Shown here: positions 29,441 through 39,301 of the stretch, in pieces
Layout of the letters: each line of letters opens with the position of its first letter
Numbering within the stretch: position 1 is the stretch's first letter
NCBI GenBank assembly: GCA_003427395.1
Contig: BFEA01000862.1
Location: 101,691-144,014 of the forward strand
Direction: 5' to 3'
Length of the DNA stretch: 42,324 nucleotides
Source: Chara braunii
Taxonomy: Eukaryota; Streptophyta; Charophyceae; Charales; Characeae
Notes under the pieces: generated by a model
Told to the model about the DNA's origin: nothing
The model's input: only the letters and a program-made list of their open reading frames with translations
Databases searched by the model: none
Translations under genes and position numbers: made by a program

Positions 29441-30290
29441 TCATGAATGCCCGACCATAGCTGATGCTGCAACGACCGTGAACTCAGTTGACCGCTTGCA
29501 GGTACGAAGAGTCACAAACGGAGACAACTGCACTGCGTTTCTCTCATCCACTGTCTCTTTCTCTTGTTCTCGGTTACACACACGGGCACCCGCCACAACT
29601 AACTTCTTCCTAAGAGGCCTTGACCGTGACAACGAGCTTGCACGAACGCTAGACGGTTACTCCCTCTGCAGCATGGTTTGGTGGCCTCCATGACATGGTC
29701 ATCAATCCCCGTGGTCGCCACCCCTTTCCTCATGAGTGAGACGATCACACCTGCTGTAGCAGCCCTCGTCCCAATCACTTTCCCGTCGCATCTCCTCCCT
29801 AGGCGGTGCACACCTTGGCTGCCGCAGCCATGGCAGCACCAGTCAGCGGGGTTCACCGTGGTCACCCACTCTAGTGAACCCGGTTCCCCTCGGTCTCCTT
29901 GGTCCCGAATGTCCCTCACACACCAGCAGCCGCCATAGCTTTCGTTGACTGTCAACCAGCGTTGGCAGCGGTGGGCTGTGTACACCGTGCATGTCGCTCT
30001 CTTCTCCCTCTGAATGCATCCCCCCCGTCTCCATGTCCAGACGCCCGTTGACTTCGTCCGGATCTGCGATGTGGGCGGGGTACACCTTGCATTCCGCGAG
30101 AGACTGCCGTTACCTGAATGTCCCAATCCTTTAGCTGGTCTGTCCTTTATCCCACACAGGCCAACCAGTCTCTAATGGAACGGTGGCATGTCTCAGGCCC
30201 ACAGGCCCAGTAGCAGGACCCATGTACGAGGCCGTAGCACCAATGTTAATGATACCAACTCGCAACGAGCAGCAGTGCCGAAGATAGCTG
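29441..30290. other. No supported gene
   Basis: Several overlapping frames of 60-175 codons exist on both strands, the longest on the minus strand at 30126-29599. None has a recognisable domain, and their Cys/Arg-rich or Ser/Pro-rich make-up is what GC-rich sequence gives by chance. Confidence 0.4.
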
Positions 30291-30720
30291 AACCGTACCA
30301 GTCTTGGACCGGACTGAATATGATAATACCAGACCGCCATGAGTGTCACCAGCGCTGGGCCCGAAGAAAAGAAATGAATAGGTCGAGTTGCAGCTCCGCT
30401 TAGTACCGTACTAGTTACCGAGCTATAAGAATTAGGAGCAGGCTGCAGTACGCTGCCCCGGTGTCATCCCTGTACCGAACCAACAAGTCACAATTACCGT
30501 ACAAAAATGGCATAGCTGGTCAGAGCGGCATTCGTCAGTACCGTTACCATACCAGCCCAACGCCGGACACCGTAAAGTGCAGCAAAAGTATCGTGACCAT
30601 ACCGAACCAGTGTGTACCGTACCAAGATAATAATGTCGCGTGACCCGTCCCAAAATGGAATCGATAGCCGCAGCGATCCGACCATGTTATAGCAACCCCG
30701 AAACTGGTACCGCTCAACGC
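30290..30720. repeat. Sequence enriched in degenerate ACCGTACC motifs
   Basis: ACCGTACC, ACCGAACC, ACCATACC and shortened forms occur about a dozen times in 430 bp (for example 30293, 30403, 30473, 30537, 30595, 30615), in one orientation. It looks like a heavily eroded short tandem array. From 30720 to 31080 the sequence is AT-rich with nothing recognised (one undetermined base at 30907). Confidence 0.45.
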
Positions 30721-31079
30721 TCGAGAATTACACCCAAGTTATAACTAAAGTAATAATCAGTTGAATCGGGGAAAAATTACACGTGAATTTATAATTATCG
30801 GAAGTCCGTACAAACAGATGACATCATGGTGAATGAATAATTCCTAGTTAAAATCATCACAAATAAACGTCGTTAAAATTGATCAAATAATAAGCAATCA
30901 TTCGTTNTCCTCTCTTTTATTATTTTTAATTATTTTCCTCCTCCTTAATTTTATTATCGGAAATAATGACTAATGAGGGCGACCTCGTTAAAATTAAATA
31001 CCGAGGAAATTTAATAGAATAAGGAAACCGTTTTCTCTTCCCATCTATTGTTTTCAACTTTTTCTTCCATTTTTAATTT

Positions 31080-31300
31080 CGATATTAAGATTAAGGAAAT
31101 TCGAGGTAGGGTCGTGCCAAGGTTTACTCCCGTATTCCCATCCCGCGGCTAGCTGCTTCGGGAATAGACTCGGAACAAGCGGAAGAGAGGTGGGGCACAG
31201 CGTGGTAGAAGCGGTAACTCCCCTCGTTAATTTGAGGGTTACTCTCAGTGGTCAGCACACCCAAAATTGAAGGTGCTCTGGGTACCCCTAATTTTCCCCG
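31080..31300 (-). mobile_element. Inverted fragment related to the 3' tail of the 36-42 kb retroelement
   Basis: The plus strand from 31231 starts TTTGAGGGTTACTC, continues CACCCAAAAT and ends CCCCTAATTTT at 31295. The reverse complement of 42091-42155 has the same landmarks at the same spacing (both 65 nt, about 70 percent identical by eye). Weaker similarity continues outward (CCGCGG context). It is therefore an LTR or 3' untranslated relic of the same or a sister family in opposite orientation. Confidence 0.55.
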
Positions 31301-31765
31301 TCAGGTCAAACAAAAGTACCGTCAAAATACGGTCTATTCATCGGGTCGAAGACTCAACACCGCTGATGTAGGGTGGCCCACTGCCTGTGACCGCCCGACA
31401 ACGTGACCTTCACTTCTCTTCGTTTGTTCGCTTACTTCATACGTAAGAAGCACGTCACACTCTACTCGGTGAATGTTATAAATATTTTCGCTACGATCTC
31501 CTCTGCCCAAATGTTAAGCTCATTTTCTTTGAGCCAGATGCCCCTAACCCTTCATCTCCGCGACTCCTATCTCTACCACCATCCCACAACATGCGGATAC
31601 CCCTACGACATCCTAGGTTCCTACACCATCCATTGCCGAATCCACATATGTGTTTTGTGCTGACGCTAATGTTGAGGAACTCGCGAGGTTCATATTCAAC
31701 TTAGAGTCCAATGTTTGTGACTGTCTTTCCCCTGTATTTCTCATACAGCGGGATCCTTCTAGCGC

Positions 31766-31981
31766 ATGGTGTTGAGCACTCTATCTAGCTCGTACCTGAC
31801 TATCGCGTCCACCATCAGGCACCCCACGGACTCTCGATTAGGTATTGTTAAACCTAGTAACTGCTCTCGGGGTGCACCTGTCCTCTTTGCTCAAAAAGAA
31901 ATCGAAATTTTTCGCTTCTTCGTTGATTATCGCGACCTTAATCGTTATACTGATCTTACTCAATGGGGGTGGGGGAAGTAG
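31766..31981 (+). pseudogene. Ty3/gypsy reverse transcriptase fragment (fingers region)
   Basis: The frame contains GIVKPSNCSRGAPVLFAQKE followed by FRFFVDYRDLNRYT, the well-known start of the RT domain (family pattern GxIxPSxSPxxAPVLFVKKKDGxxRxCVDYRxLNxxT). It ends at a TAG at 31979 in unrelated G-rich sequence, before the catalytic Asp motifs. Upstream frames (31403-31663) are not recognisable. It is a decayed fragment of a Ty3/gypsy pol of the classic plant type, and it differs from the pol at 39-42 kb, which lacks just this portion. Confidence 0.75.
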
Positions 31982-31982
31982 A

Positions 31983-32045
31983 TGGGGGGCGCAACTACTA
32001 GCAAAGTGCTCGGTCTTTGTGTTAGTTGTCCGCCCCCCGCTAACG
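31983..32045. repeat. Hairpin at the break of the RT fragment
   Basis: GGGGGGCGCAACTA pairs with TAGTTGTCCGCCCCCC with a 2-nt bulge around a loop of about 30 nt. It lies exactly where the RT fragment is interrupted, so it may be part of an insertion. Confidence 0.4.
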
Positions 32046-33599
32046 GCCTCACCTAATCCTTTACAACCTTGGATTAGGGTGGGGGGCAACATGCATCCTC
32101 TTAATTATGACAAGTAACTATGCTTGTAGGAGTCTCATGTATAGGCTTAGGACTAGTGGTGCGTAGGGAGTTAGAGGTTAAATGAAGAGAATGGTATAAC
32201 TTAGTTTTAAACAAAAAAGGAAGGATATGGGGAATGATTAAAGAAAAATGGGAGGAAGTCAGAATCTGACAGTCCTAGTCTGATAAGAGAAAGGCTGAAA
32301 TTCGGTTTCACTATATCATTCTAACTTACGATGTTGCGGGGATTTATGAACCCCTTTGCATTTTTCACATTTTCAAAAGGGGGTCGTAGACTATATTGCA
32401 TTATTTCTTTCTGAGGCTTAAGGTTTGTCTTTGGTGGGCTATCTACAGGCGACTCTCTGGATGTGCCGAATACGTGATTCTTCGAATTTTCGTTTCTTGT
32501 TTAATTTTTTAAGTGTCTTTATAATTTTTTGCTTTTGGTTTAGATTTACGTAATAATAACTACTATGACATTTTCTTTCGTGCACCTTAACGAAGACATT
32601 CATTTTTTTTTTTGACATGTTTTTTTTTTCAATTTCGCTTCAACACAAGTCTCTCAAGGGTTCTGTTGTTGTGAGCCCGCCTGAACCAGGTTGTTGTATA
32701 TTAACGAAGTTATCAATAACATCCTCGGTGGCCAGCCGACGTCTATACAGTCGTGTGTTGCGTTAGACATTGAGGCTCACGGGGACGTCAAACTATCCAA
32801 GTCTGCAGCCACTATAGCTAAGCCAATGTCCCCTCTGTTGATACCCACAAGCGCTGTTGGCGGTGAGGACGAAGTCGGGGAGGGACAACGTGTCACATTT
32901 CCGAAAAGGTCGAGGGACGACACTCCACTTGTCGCGATGCTGGCTTTGGACACACTAACTACAATTACGACGGAGCACAGGGATCGATCTGCAAATAAGT
33001 GGTGAATAATGTCACTCTTCTTTGTACATCCACGCTCTAGACCTCGAAAACGAGAGCTCAGGGCGTCTACTGTAGAAGTCCGGATTCCGAGGAACTTCCA
33101 TCCACATTATCGACATACTTAGTTACAACAGTCCGCTCTAAAACAAGGAGTGGTTTGAACGTCCACTAATTTCGACAATGAGAAATTGCCCCTCAATGAG
33201 TTGACCATGTTTTTAGGGGGGGGGGGAGCAACCAGTTTTAAGAGAGTGGAAAAAAAAATAAAACAACAACCATAATTGAAAGAAATTTTCCGTGATGATG
33301 TTTCATTTTCATTTTTCTTTTTTATCAAAGCAGCGGTCTCCGCCCCCATCCCCAAACCATGACCGACTCACATGACAGGCAATTTCCTCCGGTCAAAATG
33401 GGCGGTGGTTTAAGTCTAGCGGGATCTACAATTCCTGAGTCCATTTGTACTACGGTCACTTTGCGTGTGCATGACGTAGATAGAAGTCCACAATACTTCA
33501 GCGACAACCGCCCGTCTGGCTTTTGAAGTTTTTTTTTCTTATCCTCTGTCTAGGACAAGAGGCTCAAGCTAGCATGCACTCTTCGTTTTATTGTCCGCT
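32046..33599. other. No supported gene
   Basis: AT-rich sequence with T runs near 32600-32640. One plus-strand frame at 32691-33005 (104 codons, Ala/Thr/Ser-rich) has no recognisable motif and no ATG context I trust. Nothing else was seen. Confidence 0.4.
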
Positions 33600-33605
33600 C
33601 ACACA

Positions 33606-33700
33606 CATGCGACTCGATGGTTAGAGCGATAGAGAGTCGACACTCAGTGTTCGTAGAGGTTCAGGTCTTACAGACTGAGTCTTTCTTATATGATACTTTT
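33606..33700 (+). ncRNA. tRNA-like Pol III promoter relic, possible SINE head
   Basis: GACTCGATGGTTAGAGC (33611-33627) resembles the A box and D-arm of a tRNA. GGTTCAGGTCT (33658-33668) resembles the B box, at the spacing seen in tRNA genes. A TTTT that could stop Pol III is at 33697-33700. The anticodon arm and acceptor stem do not fold into a complete cloverleaf, so this is not a functional tRNA; it may be the head of a tRNA-derived SINE. Confidence 0.3.
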
Positions 33701-34768
33701 ATTGCATCCGAGTTTAGAGATGTGTATTCATAGCTTGTTTTTTCTTCTGTTTTATAAGAAGAGGGTCATCTCGCACACGAAGGTCCTCGAAGCATCCAAT
33801 AAACATGTTCAACTTGCAGAATGTCCCCAGGTTTACGATAAAAAGTAAGGATATGTTAAAGGCATTATGAGTCGATGTCGAAATCGGAAAGAGAGAGCAT
33901 GCTTTAGCCATTGAGCAGCGTTTTTTCCTTCGGCCCACGGACAAGGGAACATATTCATGATCTGAAACTAGGGGTCAGACCATGTATCAAAATTATTTGG
34001 CAATATCTTGTACTACGCACGACATTCCTTAAAACCCCGTTTCTCATTGGCTGACATGTGCTTTGCTCGGTGATGTAGTGCGCATCAAAACGGGTTGAGC
34101 ACGAGGGGGAAGCCTCACAACAACACTTGTACCTCATCGCTTGTGGGTTCTATAAGACATTATACACGGTTCGGTGCCGCCTTTCACAATTTTTTCTACC
34201 CTCTCCACGAATCATTTGTCTATTGTGGCAAAACATTTCATCACCTTTTTGCATATTGACGACAATTTTAATGATGAACTTGTAACTTTTTACATAGCGC
34301 TTTTGGGGTCGACCTCATGTGCAACACATAACACATCACCAGACCTTCCTGCCTTCAACTTTAATTCGTTCTTCTTCAATAAACTACAAGTTGAAGGATA
34401 CAGTGAGGTACGAAGATGAATGAAAAAAATATATATACTTAATTATGATATTATCTTCGTGTCTGTCCATAATGATAATGGTCTTTGGAAGTTTGGTTCA
34501 ACATTTTGTCAACTTAAAAGACAATCTCGTAGAAGTTTCTTATTCTTTTCATCGAGGTAAAACTCATAAGGATTTCACAATTAGTCTTTTTAGTTTGATT
34601 GTGCATTATCTGGAACAGGAAGCATTACACAGCGAGTCGCATAAGAACTTGGAAGTCTACAAAGACAAATGTTCTGATGAAAGAAGTTCCACGACAAGTG
34701 GATGGGGCGAGTCGCGGAGAGTTAATGTTGATGTTTGTAACGATGTTACAATTATGTCGTTATCGCAC
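33701..34768. other. No supported gene
   Basis: AT-rich, with short frames only (for example 34174-34419 and 34445-34804 on the plus strand), which lack recognisable motifs. Possibly old transposon remains. Confidence 0.4.
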
Positions 34769-35012
34769 AACTTTCACATTTTGTCAAAGCGATATCCGAC
34801 ATAATAGACAACAATTGACAACCTGCATACTTTAAGCTCATTGTCTTTGATGCTGGTATAGCATTTTCGAACTTCATTTCGACACGTTATCACCCAACTT
34901 TCACATTCTCTCAGAGAGATATCCCGCATATTAGACAATAATTGACAACCTGCATAGTTGAAGCTCGTTGTCTTTGATGCTGGTATAGCATTTTCAAACT
35001 TCATTTTGACAG
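34769..35012. repeat. 127-bp tandem duplication, diverged
   Basis: AACTTTCACATT at 34769 and 34896 start two units that share GATATCC, TTGACAACCTGCATA, TTGTCTTTGATGCTGGTATA and GCATTTTC-AACTTCATTT. No frame is conserved. Confidence 0.85.
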
Positions 35013-35844
35013 TGTTTTCTTTATTAACAAGTTATGATACATATTCAACAAATAAATGATCATGATGAAAAAACAACAATTGTTTTCTTGTATTCTTATG
35101 AGTTTGCATTCAGTGTGATAAGCATACTATCTTCTGTCGAAATGGGCCTTTATTTCCTAGGCATCCTTGACGTCCACCCGGTAACCTAGAAAAAAACGAA
35201 CACCCCCCTGAACATGATACAAAGTAGATACCTAGCCCAAAGTCCTTGTTCTAGTATACTCTCAATGAGGGTTTTACGGCAGTGGTGTCAAGTCCACGAA
35301 AAAATAGAAAAAATAAAACATTGAAACTGAACTTAGGGCGGGAAAGCGAGTTCATACACACGACGAAGTTGTAGTGTGGGCATGCCTTCCTTCACAAAGT
35401 GTCTGCAACTCGTGGAGAACGCCTTGTCTCCCTGAATGGGCATGAAAACAAAACAAAAGAAACAAAACAAAAATAGTAGTAACGATAATATGAAATCGGT
35501 CACAATTGTAGTTAGACACTCTCTTTAGAGTATTGGTGTGAGCACAATATTGTGCACGACCCTCCTATATATTACCTTTTGTTTTTCTTTTTGCTTTTCG
35601 AAAGGGGCCCAAGAGGACTCACTGTCACATCTCCAACGACCCCCGAAAAGATTGAAAAAAGTGAAAAAACAACTTTTTCTTTCATTTTTTCCACCACATG
35701 TGGAGATAGTGGTGGTTTAAGCATGACAAATTAAATATTTTGTGCAAATTTCATCGACAATGTAGAAATTTTCAATCCAAGTGTTCACTTCATTATGCAA
35801 AAATCACTAAGTCTGTTATGCATACATCCATTCGTTGCTACGTG
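35013..35844. other. No supported gene
   Basis: AT-rich sequence with A-rich patches. A block at 35713-35775 (CAAATTAA, ATTTCATCGACAAT, TTTTCAA) is similar to 35968-36030, indicating a larger duplication of about 255 bp enclosing the 76-bp tandem. Confidence 0.4.
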
Positions 35845-35996
35845 ACTCGTACAATGCATAAAATGAACAACTTAAAGTTCCCATTCATATTTGGAACTAT
35901 TAGGCGTGGCAAATTAACCAACTCGTACAACGCATAAAATCAACAACTTAAAGTTCGCATTCATATCTGGAACTATTAGGCGTGGCAAATTAATAA
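35845..35996. repeat. 76-bp tandem duplication, nearly identical
   Basis: ACTCGTACAATGCATAAAAT at 35845 and ACTCGTACAACGCATAAAAT at 35921 start two units that continue to AGGCGTGGCAAATTAA with a handful of differences. Confidence 0.9.
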
Positions 35997-36222
35997 GTAA
36001 GTGCGGATTCCATCGATAATATTCAAAATTGCAAGTTCTTGTGTCATATGACTAAACTCCTAACAAAAGAAGAATGCATGTCAAAATCAACTCGCTATTA
36101 CAAAATGAAAATGTTCTCGGTGATACCAAAACCCATTGTCCCTCAACATATGTCAAACTTTTCATATTGTCAATGAACATTTTATTCTTTGACAATTATA
36201 ATTGTTCAGTACTTAAACCTAG

Positions 36223-36341
36223 GTCACCAGTCGTCCGATGGCCGGACGTCTCGGCCGGATGTCTCCCCTAATCGTCCGGTAGGGCGGTTATCCGGGATCC
36301 CGGACAACCACTTTTTGGCATTAAAAAAAAAAAAAAAAAAA
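36223..36341 (+). mobile_element. SINE-like family 2, copy b, with A-tail
   Basis: GTCCGATGGCCGGACGTCTC, GTCCGGTAGGGCGGTTATCC and CCCGGACAACCAC are followed by TTTTTGGCATT and about 21 A. It matches the head of the element at 21340-21466 and, like it, stands out by GC content from an AT-rich surround. It lies just upstream of the gypsy element. Confidence 0.6.
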
Positions 36342-36475
36342 AATGACAGTGTTGCGCATGCCATACAGACCCCCCATAAAAAAATTCAGAATTTTCTGAG
36401 CATTTGGTGATAGCGGGCTATTTGGGGTGGGAGAGGGGGGTACGAGGGGTTTTGGTGGGGATAAGAGAGGTATAG

Positions 36476-38210
36476 GTGGAGAAGTGGGAGCTTCACGCCA
36501 GCCGGAGTCAGTGGTCGGAGGAAGAGATTATAGAGAACTTCCTATTTAATGTGGACCCAAGTCTCGGTAGGGAAGTTAAGGAAGCTCGACCGAAGGATGG
36601 AAAATGGACTACTTACAAGAAGAACCTCGTTGANCTTTACAAATTGGAGGANAACAAGTATTCCANCAAGGACCTTGAAACAATGACTCAAGATGAAGAT
36701 GAGAGCGTACGGGCATTTGGGATGCGTTTCCAGAAGATCTCCGACGTGCTGATGAAGAAGGGGAAGATCTCAGAGGTCGAGCGCTGTACTATCTTCATCG
36801 GACACTTGTCCAAAGGCAGGCAGAAGAGTATACTAAGAGATCTTCCGCATGACAGACTTGATTTCCCACAAATCCTAAAGCTCGCGATAAAGGCAGAGGC
36901 AAACGATTACAAGGACTTGGTGTGGAGAGGGATGAGGAGACGTGACTTCTCTCTCTACAAGGAGTATGCCACGAATAGATGTCCTGATTTCAAGGACTAT
37001 CCCTGGTCGGAGAAGAATGAGGCCGTGGCTGAGGAAGTGAAGGAGATACGGGACATGGTGAAGGGATTGACGAGACAGGTTACAGAGATTGTGTCCACTA
37101 CAGGGGCCACGGCCTACCGGGACAAACCTGGAGGGCCCTATTCACTTCGCTGGGACCGTAGGAACAACGATTCTTGGAGGAGTGTCGAGGATAAAAATCC
37201 TCGGACGCTGACTGATTATCGTACGAGGGGAAGAGAGAGAGACGATGAAACATAGCGACGTAGGGATGATGAGATAGACCGAGACCGCAGAGATCGCGAG
37301 CCGTTTGCGCGAGCAAGGAGGCTGGATGATTACCCTCGAAGCCCTCGCTATGAGGCCGATCGGGGTAGAGGCGACTCCCGCGGCCGATGGGAGATAGATC
37401 AGAGCCGACGAGATGGATATAGGGACGACAGATACGAGAGATCGGACCGAGATGGATATAGGGACGACAGATACGAGAGATCGGACCGAGACGGATATAG
37501 GGACGACCGATACGAGAGGTCGGGTCGAGATGGCTACAGAGGTGGTAGGTATGAAAGAGGAGATCGAGACTGGGAACGACGAGATGGGTCGCGCGGCCGC
37601 TGGGAACGTCTCATCAGAACCATATCCCAAGTCACCTGACCCCAAGGCAGCCAGGAGTTCGATCTCTAGAAGTGCAGACGACAGACCATCTACTCCCAGG
37701 AACTCATGCGTCTACTGTAGAGGAGAAGATCATATCAAGAGGGATTGCCCGGACCTCAAACGGGCAATAGATGAGGGACCTGTTGTGCTTGACGACCTCA
37801 AGTACGTCAAGTGGGCAGATGATCTGGGAGATGTATCGATGTTCCCTTCGATGAAGGAGAATGTCAAAGCAAGGAGAGTAAAACCGAGTAAGGGAATGGA
37901 GCCGGTGAGGAGCCAGAGCATCAAGATAACCTTTAAGGAGGATATCGTCACCACACCCATAAGGGTGGCAGCCACCAAGTCGGCGAGAGGGTCTACATCG
38001 AAGAAGACTGACACGGATTACGTGATGGCGGAGAAGGACGGGCAGCGGGTCGATGGAGAGGAGGTTATCCTTTCNCCGNGNAAGCGGGGAGTGAAGAAGT
38101 TCTTAATGAAGAGTTCGCTGGACGAGATTGACACGGTCGAGCCACTTAGGCGGGCCCTTGGCAGCCCATGTAGTGCTCTATTCTGGAGTACCTGGCGGCA
38201 TCGAAGCTGA
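36476..38210 (+). pseudogene. gag: Ty3/gypsy gag: capsid-like region, RD-rich repeats and CCHC knuckle
   Basis: This is the structural protein of the retroelement. The first frame (36476-37255) is helical and charged, with landmarks such as VRAFGMRFQKISDVLMKKGK and DRLDFPQILKLAIKAEANDY, typical of plant Ty3 capsid proteins. It lacks an ATG at its visible start and is 5'-truncated or entered from an unseen start. A TAG at 37253 interrupts it, and the same frame continues through a repeat GYRDDRYERSDRD (three to four copies) to 37637. The reading then shifts to another frame near 37600, which carries the zinc knuckle C-VY-C-RGED-H-IKRD-C at 37707-37748 (pattern C-x2-C-x4-H-x4-C) and runs to 38210. 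Undetermined bases at 36634, 36652, 36666, 38075, 38079 and 38081 suggest mixed copies in the assembly. Not functional. Confidence 0.85.
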
Positions 38211-39068
38211 CTCGTGATGAGTTACAGATGATCACGCAGAAGACTCGCATACCCCTATCGGAGGAGGGTCAGGGGGCCCCTAAGGCGGAAGCTTCTACAG
38301 TAGCAGTAACGAAAGTGACTGCCAGAGCGGATCGCGTGGCGACAGTCCTTCTCGATGGAATGGAAGGTGTGCCTCCAGACAAGTTTTATATTCTTGGTAG
38401 CGGGGCCGTGGAGACGATTATAAACGATGGAGCGGTACTCGATGCTGTGATCGACAACGGCAGTGAGGCTGTCATCATAGACGAGGACCTGGCAGTACAA
38501 GTTGGACCGGGCCTCGGCAGGTCGTACCTATTCGAGATAGAGACGGTTGATGGGAGAAAGCAACAGATCACTGGAGTTTGTCACAAGGCAACCATAGAGG
38601 TCCAAGGGGTACGAGTGACCCTGCCTGTTTTTGCAGTCAAGAACTGCAGCTCCGACCTGCTCTCGGGTGGAACATGGCTGAGCCACGTGCATGCGGTGAG
38701 GATAGAGCGACCTGATGGGAGCCAAACATTGTGCATTAAGAAGCCAGACGGGACGCGAGTAATGATTGAGACAGTGGAGCCTCGGGACCCGAGGAACAGA
38801 GCAGCTCTCGCTGTGGGTGCGAGACCCAGTGATCTGATTTTTGCCTATCTCCGGCCGCGCGGTACGATTTCGCGAGAAGAAATATGGACCACTGCTCACA
38901 GAGGAAAAAGGTCGGATCGTGGAGGTGGAAGATTTAGGGAGTCGGCTAATAGTGGACGGCAACTCGTACCCAAAGGAAAAAGATGAGGAATTTGGCGGTG
39001 TGGTATCCGTGTCTTTTTTAAGGGCACGGCCCCCTATTGGGGGCTACCTAAGCGACACAAGGGATTAG
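38160..39068 (+). pseudogene. Ty3/gypsy retropepsin (aspartic protease) region
   Basis: A frame entering near 38170 by frameshift from gag has a linker and then VLDAVIDNGSEAVIIDEDLA (38435-38494). This is the position of the retropepsin active site (family pattern xxDSGxxxxxI). Here the D-S/T-G triad reads D-N-G, which could be a single G to A change from a Ser codon. The flap/second half is ATIEVQGVRVTLPVFAVKN followed by SSDLLSGGTWL, matching the usual ILG-x-x-WL end. Another frameshift at about 38850 is followed by FREKKYGPLLTEEKGRIVEV up to 39068. The protease would process gag-pol in an intact element; this copy is broken. Confidence 0.8.
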
Positions 39069-39085
39069 CTCAAAAAGTTAAGCCA

Positions 39086-39301
39086 GTGGCGGTGGGCTAC
39101 GAGCGATCTGCACAGGAAGGGATATCAGAAGAAGAGATCGTGAAAGAAATCAAAGAAATAAAGAGAAACGAGACGCAACGCCTAACGGAAGAGAGGATAG
39201 AAGGGATGGACATCGGAGATGGGAATTTGAACCCTCAGGAGGTTCTTCCTACGAAAGCCGAATGGCAAGATCCGATGGATCTAGGACCTTCAAAAGGTTA
39301 A
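39086..39301 (+). pseudogene. Pol linker between protease and RT, abutting a deletion
   Basis: The frame reads SEEEIVKEIKEIKRNETQRL and NPQEVLPTKAEWQDPMDLG. This charged linker has no catalytic motif. At about 39285-39290 the sequence passes straight into DLQKVNAVTIRDVG (39287 on), which in related elements comes after the RT fingers and the VKKKDG-x-LR motif. A block of roughly a hundred codons seems to be missing. Confidence 0.6.

Noticed and set aside
29599-30126. 175-codon minus-strand frame
   Set aside because: Competing frames of similar length on the other strand, no motif, and a composition typical of chance frames in GC-rich DNA.
37413-37600. Programmed +1 frameshift between gag frames
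   Set aside because: The same element has several other frameshifts and stops, and no slippery site with a following structure was evident; mutation is the simpler reading.
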